This document shows positions 9,451-20,273 of a stretch of 55,411 nt of DNA, one piece after another. The notes beneath the pieces are model-generated. The model had not been told where the DNA came from, ran no database searches, and worked only from the letters and a program-made list of their open reading frames with translations. The position numbers were made by a program, and so were the translations under genes. Each line of letters opens with the position of its first letter. Positions within the stretch are counted from its first letter, which is position 1. The stretch comes from Melioribacteraceae bacterium. Lineage in GTDB: Bacteria; Bacteroidota; Ignavibacteria; Ignavibacteriales; Melioribacteraceae. The stretch covers positions 1-55,411 of the forward strand of contig JALSTI010000146.1 of assembly GCA_026983795.1 (NCBI GenBank), in the 5' to 3' direction.

Positions 9451-11517
9451 TTATCTTATCAATGGTGCAATAACAAAGGAAACCACCGATAATAATTTAA
9501 TCAAGATATTTAACGATGGTCCGGATGTATCTTTAAACGGATCGCCAACGGTATCGCCAACAACAGCAGCTTTATGTGCATCCGAACCTTTTTCGTATTT
9601 TTTTCCGTCAATTTCAATTCCGCGTTCAATTAATTTTTTTGCGTTATCCCATGCTCCGCCCGCATTTGCTTGAAAGACCGCCATTAAAACACCGCTTGCG
9701 GTTAATCCTGCTAAAAGTCCGGCAAGCATTTCTTTACTAAAATAACCGACTACAACGGGAACAAGTACCGCAACAACACCGGGAACTACCATTTCTTTTA
9801 TTGCTGCATCCGTCGAAATTTTTACGCATCGCGTATATTCGGCTTTAGCTTTACCTTCTCTTAAACCGGGGATTTCCCTAAATTGCCTTCCGACCTCTAA
9901 AATCATTTGTTTTGCGGCTCTACCGACTGCGCTCATTGCCATTGAAGAGAACAAAAACGGAAGCATAGCGCCTATAAACAGACCACCCATAATAATTGGT
10001 TTTGCAATATCGATAGTTTGAATACGGGCTTGGTGCATATAAGCGGAAAAAAGCGCAAGAGCCGTAAGAGCTGCAGAACCTATTGCAAAGCCTTTACCGA
10101 TTGCGGCGGTAGTATTTCCTACGGCGTCAAGTTTATCTGTCCTTTCTCTAACTTCAGGAGGTAATTCAGACATTTCCGCTATTCCTCCCGCGTTATCGGA
10201 AATCGGACCGTAAGCATCTACAGCTAATTGAATACCGGTAGTTGAAAGCATACCCAAAGCCGCAATACCGATTCCGTATAAATTGGCTAGCTCGTAAGCT
10301 CCGATTATTCCGGCTGAAATTATTAAAATCGGTAATGCCGTTGAAAGCATTCCCGTTCCTAAGCCTGCAATAATGTTAGTAGCAGCGCCGGTTACCGATT
10401 GCGATGCAATGTTAAAAACGGGTTTATAATCTGTTCCCGTGTAATATTCTGTAATAATTCCAATTAACACACCGGCTATAAGTCCGATAATTGTAGCAAA
10501 AAACACTCCGTTTGCCGTATAATTAAATCCTTCAAAAGTCCATTCCGAAGGAAGCATTGCACGGATGATAAAATACGATGAAATTATCATTAATCCCGCG
10601 GTAATAAATTCGCCTGTATTCAAAGCTTTTTGAGGATTTCCGCCTTCCCTTACTTTTACAAAGAAAGAACCGAAGACCGATAGAATTATTCCCGCTCCGG
10701 CTAAGACCAATGGAAGCAAAACACCTGCAAGACTGCTATCTTTTGGAAAAACTTCTGTGAAGACTGCTCCGAGTACCATTGAACCAATTGTTGCGCCAAC
10801 GTAAGATTCAAATAAATCGGCACCCATACCGGCAACATCGCCTACATTATCGCCAACATTATCTGCAATGGTTGCCGGATTTCTAGGATCATCTTCGGGA
10901 ATTCCTTCGTAAACTTTACCGGCCAAATCGGCTCCAACGTCGGCTGCTTTTGTATAAATTCCTCCGCCCACCCTTGCAAACAGAGCGATTGAAGAAGCGC
11001 CCAAAGAAAAACCGGAAAGTACATTTATTACTTTTGTAATATCCCAATCCAAATTGGAATAGATTAGGAATAAGGTTCCCAATCCTAAAATTCCCAGACC
11101 AACAACATTCATTCCCATTATTGAACCGCCTGAGAATGCAATTTCTAATGCCGGACCTAAACCTTTAATAGCGGCATTAGTTGTTTTAACATTAGATTTT
11201 GTTGCAGCCATCATACCCATAAAACCCGCAAGTGCGGAACAAAAAGCTCCTACTATAAATGATACTGCTATTAACCATGAAGAATCGGCGCGACCAAAAT
11301 TTGCAAATCCGAGCAGGATGCTAACAACAATAACAAAAATGATAAGAACTCTGTATTCGGCTTTAAGAAAAGCAACCGCTCCCTCATGGATATGTTGGGA
11401 AATTTCAACCATTTTTTCACTACCGCTTTCCTGCTTGTTTATCCAATTGTTTTTAAACAAGGAGTAAAGCAAGGCAACAATACCAAAAAAGGGGATGATG
11501 TAAATCAAGGATTCCAT
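9451..11517 (-). CDS. hppA: Membrane-bound ion-translocating pyrophosphatase (K+-dependent type signature)
   Basis: About 16 [66 protein letters not shown]. Confidence 0.96.
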   Translation of the reverse strand: MESLIYIIPFFGIVALLYSLFKNNWINKQESGSEKMVEISQHIHEGAVAFLKAEYRVLIIFVIVVSILLGFANFGRADSSWLIAVSFIVGAFCSALAGFMGMMAATKSNVKTTNAAIKGLGPALEIAFSGGSIMGMNVVGLGILGLGTLFLIYSNLDWDITKVINVLSGFSLGASSIALFARVGGGIYTKAADVGADLAGKVYEGIPEDDPRNPATIADNVGDNVGDVAGMGADLFESYVGATIGSMVLGAVFTEVFPKDSSLAGVLLPLVLAGAGIILSVFGSFFVKVREGGNPQKALNTGEFITAGLMIISSYFIIRAMLPSEWTFEGFNYTANGVFFATIIGLIAGVLIGIITEYYTGTDYKPVFNIASQSVTGAATNIIAGLGTGMLSTALPILIISAGIIGAYELANLYGIGIAALGMLSTTGIQLAVDAYGPISDNAGGIAEMSELPPEVRERTDKLDAVGNTTAAIGKGFAIGSAALTALALFSAYMHQARIQTIDIAKPIIMGGLFIGAMLPFLFSSMAMSAVGRAAKQMILEVGRQFREIPGLREGKAKAEYTRCVKISTDAAIKEMVVPGVVAVLVPVVVGYFSKEMLAGLLAGLTASGVLMAVFQANAGGAWDNAKKLIERGIEIDGKKYEKGSDAHKAAVVGDTVGDPFKDTSGPSLNILIKLLSVVSFVIAPLIR

Positions 11518-11531
11518 AGGCTCACCTTTTT

Positions 11532-12116
11532 TTAATTTTTAGTGTTTTGTGATTTGTGTTTACTATAGCAATCTAACATATTGTTAATTCCCCCTAAAAT
11601 AAAAGCATCTAACAGATCCATGCAAAATTTTATTTTTGGTTTAAGTTCTTCAAAAGTTTTTTCATCGAATTTACTAAGGACATAATCTGCTTTTTTACCA
11701 AAATCAAAATCGTTTCCAATTCCGAACCTTAGTCTTGGAAACCGATCGGTGTAAAGATGATAGATAATCGAAGCTATACCGTTATGTCCGCCGTCCCCGC
11801 CGGATTTTCTAATTCTAATATCACCCGGCGCTAAATTAATATCGTCCGATACAACTAAAAAATCATTTAAATTTATATTATATTCTTCTATTACGTCTTT
11901 AGCGGCAATACCGCTATTATTTACATAAGTAGAGGGCTTCACTAATAAAAATTTATTTGAATTAGCGTTGCCCTCGGCAAAATAATAATCTTTTTTAGAC
12001 GGAATAAATTTAAGGTCCCGAAGTAATGCATAATTATCGAGAATAATGAAACCAACATTATGCCTAGTAAATGCGTATTCAAGACCAGGATTTCCGATGC
12101 CAAAAATTATTTTCAA
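11532..12116 (-). CDS. pth: Peptidyl-tRNA hydrolase
   Basis: [61 protein letters not shown]. Confidence 0.95.
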   Translation of the reverse strand: MKIIFGIGNPGLEYAFTRHNVGFIILDNYALLRDLKFIPSKKDYYFAEGNANSNKFLLVKPSTYVNNSGIAAKDVIEEYNINLNDFLVVSDDINLAPGDIRIRKSGGDGGHNGIASIIYHLYTDRFPRLRFGIGNDFDFGKKADYVLSKFDEKTFEELKPKIKFCMDLLDAFILGGINNMLDCYSKHKSQNTKN

Positions 12117-12125
12117 TATAGATAA

Positions 12126-12773
12126 TTATCCTTCTTGTTCCTCTTCACTCTTACCCTTAGGGATAACTTCGGGTTCGGCAGGAACTTCTTCCGCAGCAAC
12201 TTCTTCTTCGGCTTCTTCTTCAATGCCTCTGGGAGCCACAACGGAAACAATAACGCTATCTTCAGTATCCAGTATTTTTATGTTATCGTAATTCAGATCC
12301 TTTACGGTAATAGAATCGCCTAGATTTAAATTGGTTATATCAACTTCCAGCGAATCCGGAATATCTTTAGGTAAACATTCCACGTCTAATTTATGAATTG
12401 TTTGCTGAATATTTCCGCCTTCTTTTACGCCGGCTGCTTGTCCTACAAGAACTATAGGCACTTGTACGTTTATAACTTCGCCAACGGTAATACCTTGTAA
12501 ATCGATATGAATTATTTTATCGGATAAAGGATCAAATTGAACTTCTTTAACTATACATCTAAGGTTTTTATTATCACCGACGGTAAGATTTACTATATTC
12601 ATTTCGGTTGTATATACCAACGGTCTAACGTCAATTTCATTTGTATAGAAAGGAATTGCATCAGCGCCTTTTGTATAGACCACACCGGGAATATATCCTT
12701 TTTTTCTCATTTGGTTGGTTGCGCCTTTTGTGGATTTTTCACGCGGCTCTACTTTTAGGTTTATCTCTGCCAT
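12126..12773 (-). CDS. rplY: 50S ribosomal protein L25/general stress protein Ctc
   Basis: KVEPREKSTKGATNQMRKKGYIPGVVYTKG...HIDLQGITVGEVINVQVPI; precedes pth. Confidence 0.93.
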   Translation of the reverse strand: MAEINLKVEPREKSTKGATNQMRKKGYIPGVVYTKGADAIPFYTNEIDVRPLVYTTEMNIVNLTVGDNKNLRCIVKEVQFDPLSDKIIHIDLQGITVGEVINVQVPIVLVGQAAGVKEGGNIQQTIHKLDVECLPKDIPDSLEVDITNLNLGDSITVKDLNYDNIKILDTEDSVIVSVVAPRGIEEEAEEEVAAEEVPAEPEVIPKGKSEEEQEG

Positions 12774-12805
12774 TTTTAGTTATACCTCAATCAATTAATA
12801 ATTAC

Positions 12806-13750
12806 TTAACTTTTGTCAATCTCGAACAAAGAACTTATTGATTTATTATTATGAGTTCTAATAATTGCTTCACTTAACAATTGCGAAGCGGTCAGCACTT
12901 CAATTTTATTGGAAGCGCCGGCTTTAATTGGAATACTATCAGTAACGTACAATTTTTCCAAATCCGAATTTTCAATTTTTTCAATAGCATGCCCGGAAAG
13001 TAAGGGATGCGTTACCGCTCCGAAAATTCTTTTTGCGCCCTCTTTTTTTAATGCTTCAATTGCAGATACAAAAGTACCGGCAGTATCTATCAAATCATCA
13101 ATTATCAAAACATCTTTACCTTCAACTTCACCAATAATGTGCATCACCTCGGTAAAATTGGGTTTGGGTCGTCTTTTATCGATAACAACCAATTTAGCGC
13201 CAAGCCGTTTGGAATATGACCTTGCTAATTTGATACCTCCGATATCCGGCGAAACTACAACAAGGTTCTCACTGGCTTTACTCCATAAATGCGTGAAAAT
13301 TGGAGATGCATAAAGATGATCCGAAGGAATATCAAAAAAACCTTGAATTTGAGCAGCGTGCAAATCCATTGTAATAACTCTGTCGGCGCCGGCGGTTGTA
13401 ATTAAGTTTGCAACCAGTTTTGCAGAAATTGCAACGCGGGGTTGATCTTTTCTGTCTTGCCTGGCGTATCCGAAATAAGGAATTACGGCGGTAACCCTCC
13501 TTGCAGAAGATCTTTTAGCGGCGTCGAGCATTATAAGCAATTCCATTAAATTTTCTGCGGGCGGATGAGTAGATTGCACAATATAAACGTCGCCGCCTCT
13601 AATATTTTCTTTAAATTTAATCCAAATTTCGCCGTCACTAAATTTTTTCCGTTCTACGTTTCCTAGCGGTAAATCCAGCGCATCAACTATTTTTTGCGTT
13701 AATTCCGGATTAGAACTTCCGGAAAAAATTCTCGGATAATCTTCCATCAA
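12806..13750 (-). CDS. prs: Ribose-phosphate pyrophosphokinase
   Basis: FSGSSNPELTQKIVDAL, FSDGEIWIKFKENIRGGDVYIVQSTHPP, DLHAAQIQGFFDIPSDHLYASP, VLIIDDLIDTAGT. Confidence 0.97.
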   Translation of the reverse strand: MMEDYPRIFSGSSNPELTQKIVDALDLPLGNVERKKFSDGEIWIKFKENIRGGDVYIVQSTHPPAENLMELLIMLDAAKRSSARRVTAVIPYFGYARQDRKDQPRVAISAKLVANLITTAGADRVITMDLHAAQIQGFFDIPSDHLYASPIFTHLWSKASENLVVVSPDIGGIKLARSYSKRLGAKLVVIDKRRPKPNFTEVMHIIGEVEGKDVLIIDDLIDTAGTFVSAIEALKKEGAKRIFGAVTHPLLSGHAIEKIENSDLEKLYVTDSIPIKAGASNKIEVLTASQLLSEAIIRTHNNKSISSLFEIDKS

Positions 13751-13787
13751 ATATTTTTACATCTTATATCGAAAAATACAGTCTGCA

Positions 13788-13816
13788 AATATAAGTAATA
13801 CAAAAAGTTATGTCAA
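13788..13816 (-). promoter_or_regulatory. Predicted sigma70-type promoter of the prs operon
   Basis: Minus strand TTGACA-N17-TATATT about 40 bp upstream of prs. Confidence 0.65.
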
Positions 13817-13838
13817 ATATATCAATATTAAATAATTG

Positions 13839-14510
13839 CTAAGCTTTTCTTTTTTTGAATAAATAAAATAAAACTATCAAGAGCACAATAAGCGATAAAA
13901 TATAAATTGCAAGGGGAGTTTCCTTTAGCTTAAAGGGAATGTAAGTAGCTCTAATAGTTTTACCCGTACCAATTTCATCCAAATTGTATTCCCATACCAA
14001 TTTATTATTCGATCTGCTTTTAGCATTGTGCTTAATAATTTCGCCGGGCAGATAGTATACATATTTTACTCTAAATGATTTCGTATCGAAACCGAAACCG
14101 GTGGCAAATGGCGGTATGAATTGAGAAAATATTTTGGTTCCTTCCGGACCGTCTTTAATAGACAGCTCATTATTTTTGAACGGTCTTAATAAATTGAGGG
14201 AGTCGAATTTTGTGAAATAAAATTCTATTTGCGCATGAATTGTACTGTCGTTATAATCGTGATAAATTTCTATATTTTTAATATCTACAAATGATTTGGA
14301 AAATTGAGACTTTAGAGAGTCCTTATTAAATATGCCTAATTGATTAATAAAAGCCGAATCATTTTTAGTAAAGGAATTCATCCAATAGTGGATAAACATT
14401 TTACCGGAATCGTCAGTCCTTATGGTGGTAATTTGGGTGTAATTTAAGCAACCGGAAAGAAATACCGATAATATCAGTATAGTTAAAAAATTTTTTAACA
14501 TAGGGAACAA
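13839..14510 (-). CDS. Putative lipoprotein with C-terminal TM helix, function unknown
   Basis: N-terminal ILILSVFLSGCLN lipobox-like; C-terminal hydrophobic segment plus FKKRKA. Confidence 0.6.
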   Translation of the reverse strand: MFPMLKNFLTILILSVFLSGCLNYTQITTIRTDDSGKMFIHYWMNSFTKNDSAFINQLGIFNKDSLKSQFSKSFVDIKNIEIYHDYNDSTIHAQIEFYFTKFDSLNLLRPFKNNELSIKDGPEGTKIFSQFIPPFATGFGFDTKSFRVKYVYYLPGEIIKHNAKSRSNNKLVWEYNLDEIGTGKTIRATYIPFKLKETPLAIYILSLIVLLIVLFYLFKKRKA

Positions 14511-14618
14511 TTTTTACTTCAAAGTTATAAAATATTGGAATTTATTTCACTATTTATTTTATTGTAACAAATAACTAAATTTCAAGTTCGAAAAATATTA
14601 CAATGTGGAGAAAAAGAT

Positions 14619-14912
14619 ATGCCAACATACGAATATAAATGTTTACAATGCGGAGTTATTTTTGAAGAGTTTCAGAAAATGACCGACTCTCCGTTGGAGA
14701 AATGTCCTACTTGCGGCGGACCGGTTAAAAGATTAATAAGCAACGGAGCGGGAATAGTTTTTAAAGGCAGCGGATTTTATCAAACGGATTATAAAAATTC
14801 CCATTTTTCCGGTAATGGAAACGGTAAAAAAGATAAAGCCGAAAAACCAAAAACCGAAAGTGCCGTTACGCCTAAAACCGAGAATACAAGCAAAAGTAAA
14901 TCGAATAATTAA
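14619..14912 (+). CDS. FmdB-family zinc ribbon protein
   Basis: MPTYEYKCLQCGVIFEEFQKMTDSPLEKCPTCGGPVKRLISNGAGIVFKGSGFYQTDY. Confidence 0.93.
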   Translation: MPTYEYKCLQCGVIFEEFQKMTDSPLEKCPTCGGPVKRLISNGAGIVFKGSGFYQTDYKNSHFSGNGNGKKDKAEKPKTESAVTPKTENTSKSKSNN

Positions 14913-17900
14913 AAATCCAATCCTAAAGAAATATAATATTTAGGAGAAGAGAATTTTTGCAGGTCGTACGTCCAGGCTACATCAAATCTCCATAAAAATA
15001 TAAAATACAATCTAGCGCCGGTTCCCATTCCAATTAATAAATCTTGTGTTCTGGTTTTCCCGAACCTATCCCTTCCGAATAATTTTAATTGTTTATTATC
15101 ATTCCACGCAGTTCCAACATCAAGGAATGCAACGCCAAGAATATTTTGAAACGCTAATGGAAGCGGTCCGGTTAATAAATACCGTATGAGAGGCATTCTT
15201 AATTCCAAATTAAGCAGAGTATATTTATTACCGATTTTTTCCGCATAATTATACCCGCGCAAGGGCATTGCGGGAGTTAAGAAAGCAAAATCGGATGCAT
15301 TCCTTACCGGTATATCGCCGGTTGCAAAAGTTCTGTTTAGCCAGGCATCTGTGCCGCCGAGGAAAAATCTTTGCGGATTTCCGCCTCCGGAATAACCGCC
15401 CGAGATTCTGAAAGCAAAAGAATTATCGAACCAAAATCTGAAATACTTTCTGTAATCGAATACCGCCGAATAAAAACTTTGCCTTTTATTTCCGATTCCC
15501 AGATTCCCAAAAATAGTCAGGTTATATCTAACTCCTTCTATAGGAGAGGTATAACCAAATATTGTATTATCATGAACAAAACTGGCAGCGGGAATAACAA
15601 AAGTCGATTTGTCAACCGGTACAGAAATATTATCGAGATTTTCAGAAGAAACCCTTTGCAGACTTAAGCTGATATCGTATCTGTAAAATCTGTTGATAGG
15701 AATTTTAGCCGAAAGAACTCCTCCGAAATTTCTGAAACGGTATAAATCCGATGACAAACCGTTAGATAAATAAACAAACCTTGCGGTATGAAATGCTTCG
15801 ATACCGTAATCAATTTTTTTTGGCAAGTAATAATAAGCTAAACCGTAGTCGCTGTTTTTTAAGTCGATTTGCAAACTGGTTATACCTATTAATCTATGAT
15901 TCCCGAGAACATCGCTAAAAGTTAATATTGTTGTTCCGAGTAATCCGTATAAAGTACTGTATCCCGCATTTGCATAAATAAGATCGGGCGAGAAATTAAC
16001 CTTATATTTATTGGCTAAAAAGTTTCCGTTTTTGTCCAATTTTTCACTAAAGAGTTTACTCTTATCAATTTTTGATTCTGTTGAATCTAAGCTAAAATCA
16101 TCTCCGCCGAAAACGAAATTTTTATAAGCATTTTTAGAAGTATCTTCTAAAGCATTTCCGTGAATTACTTGTCCCGTAAAAATTTTTGCCGATATTTCTT
16201 CCGTGGTAGAATCCGTAGTTGCTAATTTTACTTCTTTCAATGGTTTTAAAGTATCTGTACTGCTATCATTTGGCACGGAAGCAGCAACTTGAACTTTTTT
16301 CTTTTTGTTGAGCAATCTTTCCATAAATTTAGTCGGTTTTAATTTTTTACCTACAGCGGGCATTTCGAACGGATTGCTTAAAAGAAAAATATTATATCCG
16401 CCGTTATAGAGCGAAGTAAATGCAAGTTTTTTTGTGTCTTTAGAACATGAAAGTTGATTGATACCGTTAAGAGAATTTGTAATCGGTTCGGCTTTTAGTT
16501 CGAGAACGCTGCTAACGGAATCGGAATCGTTTAAAACTATTCTTTTCCTGTAAATATTATCGATACCGTTATAATCGGAAACAAAAAGCATTTCCTTTCC
16601 GTCGCTTGAAATAACAGGCGACTTTTCATCGGAATACTCCCAATCGGTTAATCTAACAATATTTTTAGTATCAATATTTATTTTATATAAATCGAGATGT
16701 TTATAATCTAAAGTTGTCATTGAATAACCGTCTTGCGGAAACGATTCTTTTGTATAACCTTTTCTGTCGGAAGAAAAAATTATTGTTTTATTATCGGGAG
16801 CCCACATCGGTTCATAATCGCTAAAAATGTCGTTTGTTAAATTGGTGAGTTTTTTAGTATTAAAGTCGTATATATAAATATCTGATTCCTTAGCGTTGCT
16901 GCCTAAAAATGCAAGTTTGTTCCCGTCGCTTGACCAACTTACGGATTCGATTCCGTCTAATTTAAAAGGCAGCACCTCGGAATCTTCGGATTCCACATCA
17001 ATAACGGAAATTACATCGTATCCGTTACTTTTTACCGACAGGGCAATTCTTCTGTTATCCGGCGCCCAAGTTATTGAAGGGAACAATACGTTCAACTCTT
17101 CGAAATTAGCTTCTTTACCGCTTTCAACAACTCTTTTAATTATTTTGCCATCGAAAGCATTCATAATATAAACATCAAGAAAAAGATCACGGTCCGAAAT
17201 AAAAGCAATCTTATCGCCTTGCGGAGATAAAGCGGGGCTTGTATTATAAAATCCTCCGGTCTTTTTGTTGTTAGTCAATCTTTTTGCAAATTCGTCAGGG
17301 TCTTTTCGATATTCAATTGCCGGCCAATATTCTTTCTTTAAATATTTTTTCCACCTTTCGTTAAGTTCTTTCAGGTCAAGTCCGAGTGTAGATTTTAGTC
17401 CCGCTTCCAACTTCCCGGCTCCTTTTATGCGGCTTAACAATTCGCCGACTTTTTTCTGTCCGTAGGTATCTGCAATATATTTAAATAAAGACTGACCGCC
17501 TCTGTAAGCAACATAGCCGGATAATCTGTTAATATCGGGAAGATATTCGTTTATTATAGCGTCGCTTAAAAACATATCCGATAATGTTTCCCATCCCGAA
17601 GATAAATATTCTGCCATTCCTTCGTGGTACCATTGAGGCAGTTGCAATGTAATTCCTTTAGAGATTATGTTTTGAATTGTTCCGCCGTAAAGATAATCTC
17701 TCATTACGGCATGAACCAACTCATGATGAATAACATGCCTGAATTTTCTGTAAGACCCTTCAAAAGGAAAAACCACTCTGTTTTTAAACGGTTCGGTAAA
17801 CCCGCCTATTCCTTGACTTAAATAACCTTGAGTTGTATTAGTTTCTTGAAAATCGTTATGCGAGTTATAAACAATTAGAGTGATTCTATTATTTATTTGG

Positions 17901-18133
17901 TAATCAAGGAGGTTTTCTATTTGAACCAGTGCATCTTCGGCAACTTTAGCCGTAAATTCGGCAATATCTTTGCCTTTATCGGTATAATAAATATCGAAAT
18001 GTTTAGTTTGAATATAGTACCAGTCAAATTCTTTATATTGAACTTTATTCTGCCCGAACTGCGCGAACATCAGTCCCGGAAGCAAAATAAGGTAGAATAG
18101 ACTCAAGTTAAGTTTTAACTTTATTCTATACAT
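14909..18133 (-). CDS. Outer-membrane fusion: peptidase-MA-like gluzincin + PD40/TolB-like propeller + Omp85-like C-terminal barrel
   Basis: Signal peptide; HHELVHAVMRDY (HExxH) and YHEGMAEYLSSGWE; PD40 repeats (PALSPQGDKIAFISDRDLFLDVY, SWSSDGNKLAFLG, MWAPDNKTIIFSSDRKG); Omp85-like end (MPLRGYNYAEKIGNKYTLLNLELRMPLIRYLL...FLDVGTAW...ISLGLDF). Confidence 0.8.
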   Translation of the reverse strand: MYRIKLKLNLSLFYLILLPGLMFAQFGQNKVQYKEFDWYYIQTKHFDIYYTDKGKDIAEFTAKVAEDALVQIENLLDYQINNRITLIVYNSHNDFQETNTTQGYLSQGIGGFTEPFKNRVVFPFEGSYRKFRHVIHHELVHAVMRDYLYGGTIQNIISKGITLQLPQWYHEGMAEYLSSGWETLSDMFLSDAIINEYLPDINRLSGYVAYRGGQSLFKYIADTYGQKKVGELLSRIKGAGKLEAGLKSTLGLDLKELNERWKKYLKKEYWPAIEYRKDPDEFAKRLTNNKKTGGFYNTSPALSPQGDKIAFISDRDLFLDVYIMNAFDGKIIKRVVESGKEANFEELNVLFPSITWAPDNRRIALSVKSNGYDVISVIDVESEDSEVLPFKLDGIESVSWSSDGNKLAFLGSNAKESDIYIYDFNTKKLTNLTNDIFSDYEPMWAPDNKTIIFSSDRKGYTKESFPQDGYSMTTLDYKHLDLYKINIDTKNIVRLTDWEYSDEKSPVISSDGKEMLFVSDYNGIDNIYRKRIVLNDSDSVSSVLELKAEPITNSLNGINQLSCSKDTKKLAFTSLYNGGYNIFLLSNPFEMPAVGKKLKPTKFMERLLNKKKKVQVAASVPNDSSTDTLKPLKEVKLATTDSTTEEISAKIFTGQVIHGNALEDTSKNAYKNFVFGGDDFSLDSTESKIDKSKLFSEKLDKNGNFLANKYKVNFSPDLIYANAGYSTLYGLLGTTILTFSDVLGNHRLIGITSLQIDLKNSDYGLAYYYLPKKIDYGIEAFHTARFVYLSNGLSSDLYRFRNFGGVLSAKIPINRFYRYDISLSLQRVSSENLDNISVPVDKSTFVIPAASFVHDNTIFGYTSPIEGVRYNLTIFGNLGIGNKRQSFYSAVFDYRKYFRFWFDNSFAFRISGGYSGGGNPQRFFLGGTDAWLNRTFATGDIPVRNASDFAFLTPAMPLRGYNYAEKIGNKYTLLNLELRMPLIRYLLTGPLPLAFQNILGVAFLDVGTAWNDNKQLKLFGRDRFGKTRTQDLLIGMGTGARLYFIFLWRFDVAWTYDLQKFSSPKYYISLGLDF

Positions 18134-18176
18134 ATAGTCCTCAATTTTTCATCATATTATAATTACTAAATATGTT

Positions 18177-20273
18177 TTATGAAAGTGTAAAATCAATCTC
18201 TCTTTTTTCATAATCTACTCTGGCCAAACGGACATTAATTTTATCGCCCAGCCGGTATTTTTTTCCACGAGATCTACCTTTGAGTTGATATTTTTTTTCG
18301 TCAAATATATAAAAGTCGTCGTCTAAATCTCTAATACTTACCAAGCCTTCGGCTAAAGTATCTTTAAGTTCCACAAATAAACCGAAATTAGTAACGCCGG
18401 AAATAACAGCTTCAAATTCTTCTCCCAATTTGTCTTTAAGATATTCCATTTGTTTCAATTTAATGGATAATCTTTCGGCATCCGTAGCATTTCTTTCCTG
18501 GTTGGAAGCATGCTCACAAATGTTATCTAATTGTTTAAGGTTAAAGATTGCTTTCCGGTTATTATTAATGAAGCCGAAAATTAATAAATGTACTATTAAG
18601 TCCGGGAATCTTCTGATTGGCGAAGTAAAATGGGTGTAATATTTAAACGACAAACCGAAGTGTCCGATATTTTTTGTAGAGTAAATTGCTTTTGCCATTG
18701 TGCGTATTGCAATTTCATTAACAACCGCTTCTTCGGGAGAGCCTTTCACTTTGTCTAAAAGCTTCTGTAATTCTTTTGAACTGTTTTTAGAATCGGGGTT
18801 AAAATTATATCCGAGTGATCTAACAAAATTTGTAAATTCCGTTAATTTTTCTTTTGAAGGCACATCATGAATTCTGTAAACAAACGGGAATTGGGTGTGG
18901 ACTTTTTTATTAGGATGCCGTGCAACAATTTGATTTGCCAGAAGCATAAATTCTTCAACCAATTCATTGCTTTCTTGAACCTTTTTAATTCTCAGTTCAA
19001 CAGGTTTACCTGCTTTGTTTAACTTAAACTCAACTTCGGGTCTTATGAAATTGATACTTCCTTTTTTGGTCCGTTTTTGTCTTAGTAATTTGGCGAAATG
19101 ATTGAGTAAAATAATTTGTGCGTTAAAATCGCCTTTTTGAGTTTCAATAATTTTTTGAACTTCCCCGTAATTAAATCTTCTTTTGCTGTTAATAACGGTT
19201 TTTCTAATTTCATAATTTACAATTTTCGCAGTAGGGGAAAGTTCAATCATAACGGAATAGGTTAGACGGTCTTGATTGGGAACAAGCGAACAAACCCCGT
19301 TCGATAATTTTTCGGGTAGCATTGGAATAACGCTGCCTACAAAATAAACGCTTGTCGACCGTTTAAGAGCTTCGTTGTATAAAGCCGATCCGGGTTTTAC
19401 ATAGTGACTTACATCGGCAATATGAACGCCAACCAAATAATTTCCGTTCGGCAGCACGTCAATAGAAAGAGCGTCGTCAAAATCCTTAGCTGTAACCGGA
19501 TCAATAGTAAAAACCACTTTATCTCTCAAATCCAGTCTGTTTTTTATTTCTGAAGGTGAAATTTTCTCTTCAATCTGATCAACTTCATTAAGAACAGCGG
19601 TAGGAAATTTATAAGTAAGATTAAATTCTTTGGCAATTGTATTTATTTCCGTTTCGTAAGAACCTGCTTTACCAAGCGTTTCTTTAATTATTCCTTCGGG
19701 ATTGAGGAAATTAGAATTCCATTTTAATCCGGTTGCTACTACTTTATCGCCGGTTTTTGCTCCGTTTACTTTTGAAGAAGGGATGTAAATATCGCGGTGA
19801 ATTTTTTTACTATCGGGTTCAACGTAATAAAATGAACCGGATTTCTTTAATGTTCCCACAATTTCTTCATTAGCGGGTTCTATTATTTTTATAACTTTCC
19901 CTTCAATGTTTTTGCCTCTGCTTTTAGCAAATAACGAAACTTCAACCAGATCGCCGTTAAGGGCGGTGCCCAAATTTCTTTCGGCAATATATACGTCCTT
20001 AAATTTTTTATCTTTTGGTATTACGAACCCGTAATTTTGATTATTGGCAAGCTGAAGTTTTCCTGTAATTATATTCACGTTTAATTTTTTACCCGCAAGT
20101 TGATAACGTTTGCCAACTTTTGTCAGAAATCCTTCTTTTACCAGTTGATAAAGCAGGGATTTTAATTGTGAATAACTTTGGTTGTTTTTTACTTTAAGTA
20201 GTTTAGCTATTTCTTTTGTTTTGAGTCTAACGCTTGGGTTAGCTCCAAAATATTTTTTAATTTGTTTTTTCAT
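18177..20273 (-). CDS. rnr: Ribonuclease R
   Basis: RNB motifs FTIDPVTAKDFDDALSIDVLPNGNYLVGVHIADVSHYVKPGS, HFTSPIRRFPDLIVHLLI; C-terminal S1 domain. Confidence 0.95.
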   Translation of the reverse strand: MKKQIKKYFGANPSVRLKTKEIAKLLKVKNNQSYSQLKSLLYQLVKEGFLTKVGKRYQLAGKKLNVNIITGKLQLANNQNYGFVIPKDKKFKDVYIAERNLGTALNGDLVEVSLFAKSRGKNIEGKVIKIIEPANEEIVGTLKKSGSFYYVEPDSKKIHRDIYIPSSKVNGAKTGDKVVATGLKWNSNFLNPEGIIKETLGKAGSYETEINTIAKEFNLTYKFPTAVLNEVDQIEEKISPSEIKNRLDLRDKVVFTIDPVTAKDFDDALSIDVLPNGNYLVGVHIADVSHYVKPGSALYNEALKRSTSVYFVGSVIPMLPEKLSNGVCSLVPNQDRLTYSVMIELSPTAKIVNYEIRKTVINSKRRFNYGEVQKIIETQKGDFNAQIILLNHFAKLLRQKRTKKGSINFIRPEVEFKLNKAGKPVELRIKKVQESNELVEEFMLLANQIVARHPNKKVHTQFPFVYRIHDVPSKEKLTEFTNFVRSLGYNFNPDSKNSSKELQKLLDKVKGSPEEAVVNEIAIRTMAKAIYSTKNIGHFGLSFKYYTHFTSPIRRFPDLIVHLLIFGFINNNRKAIFNLKQLDNICEHASNQERNATDAERLSIKLKQMEYLKDKLGEEFEAVISGVTNFGLFVELKDTLAEGLVSIRDLDDDFYIFDEKKYQLKGRSRGKKYRLGDKINVRLARVDYEKREIDFTLS

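Noticed and set aside
12909-13313. 134-aa plus-strand ORF within prs
   Set aside because: Antisense to prs with no domain signature or start context.
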